Shown here: positions 58,214-64,000 of the stretch, one piece after another | Numbering within the stretch: position 1 is the first letter of the stretch | How the letters are laid out: each line of letters begins with the position of its first letter | NCBI RefSeq assembly: GCF_900100535.1 | Contig: NZ_FNDG01000002.1 | Span: forward strand, 124,001 to 188,000 | Reading direction: 5' to 3' | DNA from: Phytopseudomonas flavescens | GTDB taxonomy: Bacteria; Pseudomonadota; Gammaproteobacteria; Pseudomonadales; Pseudomonadaceae | Length of the DNA: 64,000 bases | Translations under genes and position numbers: made by a program | The notes under the pieces: generated by a model | What the model was told of the DNA's origin: nothing | Databases searched by the model: none | What the model saw: only the letters and a program-made list of their open reading frames with translations

Positions 58214-59449
58214 ATGGGCAAACTGACATGCATCGTATCGGCCCTGATGCTGGCCGGTGCGGCCCTCGGCAGCGAGGGCTGGGCGGCCGACTCTTCCACT
58301 GGCGTCGTGGTGCCGATCATGGCACAAGAGCAAACGCAGGCCGTGGTGACCGCAACGGCCGCCTTCCTGAGCGCACTCGATGCCGAGCAGCGCGCGAAGG
58401 TGCAATTCCCTTTCACGCCGCAAAAGAGCGCGACCACCGCGACATTCGCTCGCAGCGGGCCGCAGCCGGACGAATCGGATAATGGTGGTCAGGGTTCTCG
58501 TGCAGGAGAAGCGGGGCGTCCTCCTGGCCAGCGGCCTGAGGGCGGGGCAGGCGGCGGTGGTTCCGGCATGGGGCCGGCCGGCGGCTTTGTCGGCGAGCAG
58601 TATGGCGCGGCCGTCTGGTCCAACTATCCGGTCAGCGACGTGCCACGCCCCGGCCTGCAGCTCGGCAACCTGAACGACGCCCAGCGCGCGGCGGCGCTGC
58701 ACCTGCTGCAAACGCTGCTCAGTCCCCAGGGCTACCAGAAGGTGCTGGACATCATGGGCTCCGACCAGGCCCTGTCCGAAGGCGGCACCAACTACGCCTC
58801 CGGCACGGCGTACTACACCCTCGGCATCTTCGGCACGCCAAGCGCCAGCGCGCCGTGGATGGTGCAGTTCGGTGGCCACCACCTCGGCCTCAACGTGGTG
58901 ATCGTCGGTGCACGCGGCGTGCTCACGCCGACCCTCACCGGCGCCCAGCCGTCCGTCTATACGGTGGGCGGCAGAACCGTCCGCGTGCTCGCCGGGGAAA
59001 ACGACAAGGCGTTCGCGCTGCTAGGGGCGCTGGACGACCCGCAGCGTCAGCAGGCCATTCTCGACTACCGCGTGGGCGATCTGGTGCTCGGGCCGGGGAG
59101 CAGCGCAGAGACCATCGTGCCCGAGGGCCTGAAGGCATCGGCCATGGACGAGCGCCAGCGCGCGCTGCTGCTCGACCTGATCGGCGAATGGGCCGGCATC
59201 GTGGGCGACGCCTATGCCGCGCCGCGCATGGCCGAGATCCGCGCCGGGCTGGACGACACCTGGTTCGCCTGGAGCGGCCCGACCACTCATGAGCCGGGCA
59301 GGAACGGCAGCGCCTACTACCGCATCCAGGGGCCGAAGCTGGTCATCGAATTCTCGCCCCAGGGCGTGGGCGGCGACCCGACGATGCACGTCCACACGGT
59401 CTATCGCGATCCCACCAACGACTACGGCCAGCAACTCACCCAGCCATGA
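58214..59449 (+). CDS. DUF3500 family exported protein
   Basis: 411 residues with a signal peptide (about 1-25, ending GWAA). A Gly/Pro-rich low-complexity insert (~95-130) precedes the DUF3500 core, with conserved pieces WMVQFGGHHLGLNVVIVG, AYYRIQGPKLVIEFSPQG and the closing HVHTVYRDPTNDYG. The function of DUF3500 is unknown; the histidine-rich motifs would suit metal binding. It sits 19 bp after the hydrolase and overlaps the HupE-like gene by four bases, so the three are one unit. Confidence 0.85.
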   Translation: MGKLTCIVSALMLAGAALGSEGWAADSSTGVVVPIMAQEQTQAVVTATAAFLSALDAEQRAKVQFPFTPQKSATTATFARSGPQPDESDNGGQGSRAGEAGRPPGQRPEGGAGGGGSGMGPAGGFVGEQYGAAVWSNYPVSDVPRPGLQLGNLNDAQRAAALHLLQTLLSPQGYQKVLDIMGSDQALSEGGTNYASGTAYYTLGIFGTPSASAPWMVQFGGHHLGLNVVIVGARGVLTPTLTGAQPSVYTVGGRTVRVLAGENDKAFALLGALDDPQRQQAILDYRVGDLVLGPGSSAETIVPEGLKASAMDERQRALLLDLIGEWAGIVGDAYAAPRMAEIRAGLDDTWFAWSGPTTHEPGRNGSAYYRIQGPKLVIEFSPQGVGGDPTMHVHTVYRDPTNDYGQQLTQP

Positions 59450-60612
59450 CGAAAGCCTGGCGGGCGCTGCTCGCCTTCCTCCTGTGCGCCTGCTGGAGCG
59501 CGTCCGCGCCGGCGCACCGGCTGGACGAATACCTGCACGCCACAATGGTGAGCGTCGAAAGAGATCACGTTGTCCTGCAACTGCGTCTGACGCCAGGCGT
59601 GGAGGTGGCAGGTGCGATACTTGCCGATATCGACACGGACGGCGATGGCGTCCTCTCCGAAGTCGAGCAGCGGGCCTATGCGGAGCAGGTGGCCGGGGAG
59701 CTTGCGCTCGACATTGATGGCCACCCATTGTCACTGCGACTGGTATCTTCGGCCTATGCGCCGGTCGAGGCCATACGCTGGGGCCTGGGCGACATCGCGT
59801 TCGCGCTCCGTGCCGAGCTGTCATCCAGTGATGGCGATTACCGGCTCACGCTGGAGCAGCGCCACCCGAGCGCCAGAGTCGTCTATCTGGTGAACGCCCT
59901 GATGCCGAGCGATCCGGCTGTCCACATCCGTGGCCAACAGCGCAGTTCCGACCAGTCCAGCTACCGGCTGGATTTCACGGTCGGCGGCGCTTCCGTATTG
60001 GAGGCGGGCATGGAACAGCGCCAGCCGGTGATCGGCACCTTCTTCTGGCACGGCGTCCACCACATCCTCACCGGCTACGACCACCTGTTGTTCGCCACCG
60101 CCCTGGCACTTGCGGCAGCGACGTTCTGGAAACTGCTGAAGGTGGTCACGGCCTTTACGCTCGCGCATTCGATCACCTTGACGCTGGCCGCGCTGGGCTG
60201 GGTACACCTGCCTGCCATGGTGGTGGAACCGCTGATCGCCACCAGCATCGTCGTCGTAGCGCTGCAGAACCTCTTCTGGCCGGCCTCGACACATGGGCGT
60301 GCCCGGCTGGCCGTGGCCTTCTGCTTCGGCTTGTTCCACGGCCTGGGTTTCGCCGGCGGCCTGCTCGACCTTATGCAGCAGATGCCCAAGGAGACTATCT
60401 TGTATGCACTGCTGGGCTTCAGCCTCGGCGTCGAACTCGGTCATCAGTTGCTGTTGCTGCCGTTGTTCGTCCTTCTCAAGGTGACGCATAGCCAGTCCCT
60501 GGGAAATGCCAGGCAAACACGCCTTTCGACGGCACTGCGGCGCTTCGGGTCGGGTGGCGTTGCGCTGGCCGGCCTGTATTACCTCAGCGCGGCCCTCGCT
60601 GGGAATGCGTGA
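59446..60612 (+). CDS. HupE/UreJ-like membrane protein with an EF-hand loop
   Basis: 388 residues. After a signal peptide (~1-23), the periplasmic N-half carries a canonical 12-residue EF-hand loop at Asp63-Glu74 (DTDGDGVLSEVE), implying Ca2+ binding. The C-half has about six helices with HupE/UreJ_2 features: FFWHGVHHILTGYDHLLF, FTLAHSITL and FGLFHGLGFAGGL, whose histidines resemble metal-permease sites. HupE/UreJ relatives move nickel or related ions. Operon with the DUF3500 protein suggests a metal-linked function; unproven. Confidence 0.85.
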   Translation: MTKAWRALLAFLLCACWSASAPAHRLDEYLHATMVSVERDHVVLQLRLTPGVEVAGAILADIDTDGDGVLSEVEQRAYAEQVAGELALDIDGHPLSLRLVSSAYAPVEAIRWGLGDIAFALRAELSSSDGDYRLTLEQRHPSARVVYLVNALMPSDPAVHIRGQQRSSDQSSYRLDFTVGGASVLEAGMEQRQPVIGTFFWHGVHHILTGYDHLLFATALALAAATFWKLLKVVTAFTLAHSITLTLAALGWVHLPAMVVEPLIATSIVVVALQNLFWPASTHGRARLAVAFCFGLFHGLGFAGGLLDLMQQMPKETILYALLGFSLGVELGHQLLLLPLFVLLKVTHSQSLGNARQTRLSTALRRFGSGGVALAGLYYLSAALAGNA

Positions 60613-60860
60613 GCGGGCACCATGCGATCAGCGTCGACGCCTTGTCGGTATCCTCCTGGCGTACAAAAAGCCGGAGAAGACGACACATGAATTCGGCATA
60701 AGGGGCGGCCGCCATAGGGTGTTCCCCACATGGGGGCGCAACCCGGCGGTTCGGGAGGTTGAGGTTGTGAGAGATGTACCAATCCCTGGCTGTCGAACCA
60801 CGCAATATTCGATTCAAATCCAGGCGACTGCAATGAGTGCGCCTCTGTCTGATGCACCAT
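60613..60860. other. Intergenic stretch at the right edge of the 48-61 kb block
   Basis: No gene is evident. On the minus strand 60700-60790 reads as a sequence (CTCACAACCTCAACCTCCCG onward) that I recall from the 3' region of some bacterial group II introns, but it is degraded and the identification is weak. Confidence 0.3.
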
Positions 60861-60887
60861 AAAAAAGCCCCGCATAAAGCGGGGCTC
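60861..60887 (-). terminator. Rho-independent terminator of acnB
   Basis: On the minus strand AGCCCCGC-TTTAT-GCGGGGCT is followed by six T residues, 24 bases after the acnB stop. Confidence 0.93.
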
Positions 60888-60910
60888 CTTCATTCATTAC
60901 CGATGATGCA

Positions 60911-63520
60911 TCAGGCTTGCACGACCGGGATGTTCGCGCTGGCCGCAGCTTCGCGGAACTCGGCGATCTGGTCGAAGCTCAGGTAGCGATAGATATCGGC
61001 AGCCATGCTGTCGATATTCGCCGCGTACTCCATGTACTCCTCGACGGTTGGCAGCTTGCCCAGGATCGAAGCAACGGCAGCCAGTTCGGCGGAGGCCAGG
61101 AACACGTTGGCACCATCGCCCAGACGGTTCGGGAAGTTACGGGTCGAAGTCGACACCACGGTCGAGTTCGGCTCCACACGTGCCTGGTTACCCATGCACA
61201 GCGAGCAGCCCGGCATTTCCATGCGTGCGCCAGCCTTGCCGTAGATGCCGTAGTAGCCTTCCTCGGTCAGTTGGTGAGCGTCCATCTTGGTCGGCGGGGA
61301 CAGCCACAGACGGGTTGGCAGCTGCCCTTTGACCTTGTCCAGCAGTTTACCGGCAGCACGGAAGTGACCGATGTTGGTCATGCACGAACCGATGAACACT
61401 TCGTCGATCTTCTGGCCCTGAACGCTGGACAGCAGGCGCGCGTCGTCCGGGTCGTTAGGCGCGCAGAGAACCGGCTCCTTGATGTCGGCCAGGTCGATCT
61501 CGATGATCTCGGCGTATTCGGCATCGCTGTCGGCAGACAGCAGGTCCGGCTTGGCCAGCCAGGCTTCCATCGCTTGAGCGCGACGCTCCATGGTGCGCGC
61601 ATCGCCGTAGCCTTCGCTGATCATCCAGCGCAGCAGGGTGATGTTCGACTTCAGGTACTCGGCAATGGCTTTTTCCGGCAGCTTGATGGTGCAACCTGCA
61701 GCGGAACGCTCGGCGGAGGCGTCGGACAGCTCGAATGCCTGTTCGACGGTCAGCTCGTCCAGGCCTTCGATTTCCAGGATGCGGCCGGAGAAGGCATTGA
61801 TCTTGCCTTTCTTCTCGACGGTCAGCAGACCTTTCTGGATGCCGTAGTAAGGGATGGCATGCACCAGGTCACGCAGGGTGATGCCTGGGTTCAGCTTGCC
61901 CTTGAAACGCACCAGAACCGACTCCGGCATGTCCAGCGGCATGACACCGGTGGCAGCGGCGAAGGCGACCAGGCCGGAACCGGCCGGGAAGGAGATGCCG
62001 ATCGGGAAGCGGGTGTGCGAGTCACCACCGGTACCGACGGTATCCGGCAGCAGCATGCGGTTCAGCCAGCTGTGAATGATGCCGTCGCCAGGGCGCAGCG
62101 ACACGCCGCCACGGGTGCGGATGAAATCCGGCAGGGTGTGGTGGGTGGTGACGTCGATCGGCTTCGGATAGGCCGCGGTGTGGCAGAAGGACTGCATCAC
62201 CAGGTCAGCGGAGAAGCCCAGGCACGCCAGGTCTTTCAGCTCGTCGCGGGTCATCGGGCCCGTAGTGTCCTGGGAACCGACGGTGGTCATCTTCGGTTCG
62301 CAGTAGGTGCCAGGGCGTACGCCTTTGCCTTCCGGCAGGCCGCATGCCTTGCCGACCATCTTCTGTGCCAGGGTGTAGCCCTTGCCCGTGTCGACCGGCG
62401 CTTCCGGCAGCTTGAACAGGTCGGTTGGGCCCAGGCCCAGTTCGGCGCGAGCCTTGTCGGTCAGGCCGCGACCCACGATCAACGGGATACGGCCACCAGC
62501 GCGAACTTCGTCCAGCAGAACCGGAGTCTTCAGTTCGAACGTGGTGATCACTTCGTCGCTGTCGTGCTTGCAAACCTTGCCCTGGTGCGGGTACAGGTCG
62601 ATCACGTCGCCCATGTTGATGTTCGACACGTCGAACTCGATTGGCAGGGCGCCAGCATCTTCCATGGTGTTGTAGAAGATCGGAGCGATCTTGGTGCCGA
62701 AGCAGAAGCCACCGGCACGCTTGTTAGGCACGTACGGAATGTCGTCGCCGAAGAACCACAGCACCGAGTTGGTGGCGGATTTACGCGAGGAACCGGTACC
62801 GACCACGTCACCGACGTAGGCAACCGGGAAGCCGTCGCCGTACATCTGAGCGATCTGCTTCATCGGGCCGATGGCGCCTTGCTCGTCAGGCACGATGCCT
62901 TCGCGGGCCATTTTCAGCATGGCCAGGGCGTGCAGCGGGATATCCGGGCGCGACCAGGCATCGGGAGCGGGCGACAGGTCGTCGGTGTTGGTTTCGCCGG
63001 TTACCTTGAAAACGCGCAGGCTGATCTTCTCGGCCAGGGTAGGGCGCTTCTTGAACCACTCACCATCGGCCCAGGATTGCAGCACGCCCTGAGCGTGAGC
63101 ATTGCCCGCTTTGGCTTTCTCGGCAACGTCGTGGAAGGCGTCGAACATCAGCAGGGTGTGCTTCAGCTGTTCGGCGGCGATGGCGCCCAGGTCGGCGTCA
63201 TCCAGCAACTCGACCAGTGTCGCGATGTTGTAGCCACCCTGCATGGTGCCGAGCAGTTCGGTCGCGCGCTTCTTGTCGAGCAGAGGGGAGGTGGCTTCGC
63301 CTTTGGCGATGGCGGAGAGGAAACCGGCTTTTACATAGGCCGCTTCGTCGACGCCTGGCGGCACGCGGTTGGTGATCAGGTCGAGGAGGAATTCTTCTTC
63401 GCCGGCCGGCGGGTTCTTCAGCAGGTCGACGAGACCAGCGGTTTGTTCGGCGTTTAGCGGCTGGGGCACGATACCCTGGGCGGCACGCTCTGCTACGTGT
63501 TTGCGGTAGGCTTCAAGCAC
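60911..63520 (-). CDS. acnB: Bifunctional aconitate hydratase 2 / 2-methylisocitrate dehydratase
   Basis: 869 residues, the Pseudomonas AcnB length. N-terminal HEAT-like domain (~1-160), swivel domain, then the aconitase core. The [4Fe-4S] ligands are Cys in [15 protein letters not shown] and the CxxC of [11 protein letters not shown]. It interconverts citrate and isocitrate in the TCA cycle and can act on methylcitrate. The GTG at 63520, nine bases after GAGG, yields [16 protein letters not shown]; longer frames reach 63586 without support. Its last ~118 bp are duplicated at 48271-48388. Confidence 0.97.
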   Translation of the reverse strand: MLEAYRKHVAERAAQGIVPQPLNAEQTAGLVDLLKNPPAGEEEFLLDLITNRVPPGVDEAAYVKAGFLSAIAKGEATSPLLDKKRATELLGTMQGGYNIATLVELLDDADLGAIAAEQLKHTLLMFDAFHDVAEKAKAGNAHAQGVLQSWADGEWFKKRPTLAEKISLRVFKVTGETNTDDLSPAPDAWSRPDIPLHALAMLKMAREGIVPDEQGAIGPMKQIAQMYGDGFPVAYVGDVVGTGSSRKSATNSVLWFFGDDIPYVPNKRAGGFCFGTKIAPIFYNTMEDAGALPIEFDVSNINMGDVIDLYPHQGKVCKHDSDEVITTFELKTPVLLDEVRAGGRIPLIVGRGLTDKARAELGLGPTDLFKLPEAPVDTGKGYTLAQKMVGKACGLPEGKGVRPGTYCEPKMTTVGSQDTTGPMTRDELKDLACLGFSADLVMQSFCHTAAYPKPIDVTTHHTLPDFIRTRGGVSLRPGDGIIHSWLNRMLLPDTVGTGGDSHTRFPIGISFPAGSGLVAFAAATGVMPLDMPESVLVRFKGKLNPGITLRDLVHAIPYYGIQKGLLTVEKKGKINAFSGRILEIEGLDELTVEQAFELSDASAERSAAGCTIKLPEKAIAEYLKSNITLLRWMISEGYGDARTMERRAQAMEAWLAKPDLLSADSDAEYAEIIEIDLADIKEPVLCAPNDPDDARLLSSVQGQKIDEVFIGSCMTNIGHFRAAGKLLDKVKGQLPTRLWLSPPTKMDAHQLTEEGYYGIYGKAGARMEMPGCSLCMGNQARVEPNSTVVSTSTRNFPNRLGDGANVFLASAELAAVASILGKLPTVEEYMEYAANIDSMAADIYRYLSFDQIAEFREAAASANIPVVQA

Positions 63521-63638
63521 AGTTATTACCCTCATCAGTGATCCCAAATAGGGAGTCCGGAACGCATGCAGGAACACGTTAAACACATCCGCAGCGCAGC
63601 CTCATGGGCCGCGTGCGATGGTTTCAACGCTTCCATCC

Positions 63639-63767
63639 GGAAGCTGCTTTCAAAGTTTTACGCCGGCAGGACGGGTTTGATGAGGGGTTGGCATGGTCGA
63701 GGGATGACCATGCCAACATCGTACCTGCAGGATCGACTGTGCTCGTGACGCTTTGAAAACAGCTTCC
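63639..63767. repeat. Nested inverted-repeat structure upstream of acnB
   Basis: Outer arms GGAAGCTGCTTTCAAAG (63639-63655) and CTTTGAAAACAGCTTCC (63751-63767) differ at one base. Within lies a perfect 12-bp hairpin GTTGGCATGGTC / GACCATGCCAAC (63687-63717). It could be a 129-bp MITE-like repeat or a structured leader/termination region between acnB and the divergent DUF1289 gene. Confidence 0.6.
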
Positions 63768-63907
63768 AACGGACATTGGCGCCTTTCGCAAGGCGCGCTG
63801 ATTCTAGCGGAAAACTGGAGCAAAGTTAAGCGAAAGACCCATCACCCTCTGGGGTGATCCGTACTAGACAAAGGGCTAAGATGCACCCTCTATAGTCCTG
63901 TGTATCG

Positions 63908-64000
63908 ATGCAACGCATGTCCAATCAACGTATCAAGACGCCCTGCGTAGGCCTTTGCTCCACGGTATTCGGGGATTCCGTGTGTCGCGGCTGCAAGCGC
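63908..64000 (+). CDS. DUF1289 family protein (partial, 5' end)
   Basis: Only the first 31 codons are in the window; the gene runs off the right edge. The segment KTPCVGLCSTVFGDSVCRGCKR has the spaced cysteines of DUF1289, small proteins that probably bind iron or zinc. ATGs at 63908 and 63917 are both possible starts. It is transcribed away from acnB. Confidence 0.85.
   Translation, partial: MQRMSNQRIKTPCVGLCSTVFGDSVCRGCKR

Overview
The window is about 64 kb of a GC-rich gammaproteobacterial chromosome, almost certainly a Pseudomonas. The reasons are the lpdG-sucC-sucD block, brnQ, a hypothetical gene next to htpG, the msuD-msuC-sfnR organosulfur block, the sigma54-driven hydroxybutyrate operon and a 869-residue acnB. 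Species cannot be assigned from the sequence alone; an affinity to the P. mendocina/oleovorans side of the genus is only an inference.

Layout. 1-11.3 kb is housekeeping: the end of lpdG, sucCD, brnQ, a DUF599/MAPEG membrane pair, a small lipoprotein, htpG and an ABC-F ATPase (ybiT). At 11.3-11.5 kb lies the dead C-terminal end of a phage-type integrase. From 12.1 to 25.0 kb runs a 13-gene co-directional cluster: a GntR regulator, two NMT1/SsuA-type ABC transporters, a zinc-alcohol-dehydrogenase-like oxidoreductase, a hotdog thioesterase, a VOC protein, an acyl-CoA ligase, a BAAT/acyl-CoA-thioesterase-like hydrolase and a gamma-glutamyltransferase-like enzyme. It looks like uptake and CoA-dependent breakdown of an unidentified organic acid or amide. 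One of its ATPase genes carries an in-frame 267-bp inverted-repeat element. 25-27.4 kb is a decayed zone with gene fragments.

27.4-36.8 kb is organosulfur scavenging: a third SsuABC-like transporter, two SsuD/MsuD-family FMNH2-dependent monooxygenases, an MsuC/SfnB-like flavoprotein and the sigma54 activator SfnR. I see matched sigma54 promoters and the same palindrome (RCTGTT-N8-AACAGY) upstream of both the transporter and the msuD operon, so SfnR plausibly controls both. 37.6-38.9 kb holds sseA and ppiC. 39-45 kb is a ketone-body system (permease, 3-hydroxybutyrate dehydrogenase, acetoacetyl-CoA synthetase) with its sigma54 regulator, a -24/-12 promoter and three GTCCCG-N4-CGGGAC sites. alaC and an ampC-type beta-lactamase follow.

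48.3-60.9 kb behaves like an inserted block. It is bounded on the left by a damaged copy of the last ~118 bp of acnB and on the right by the intact acnB. It carries a BaeSR-like two-component system, a divergent RND efflux operon (adaptor, pump, outer-membrane channel), a Tat-exported alpha/beta hydrolase, a DUF3500 protein and a HupE/UreJ-like membrane protein with an EF-hand loop. acnB and the start of a DUF1289 gene close the window. No rRNA, tRNA or CRISPR array was seen.
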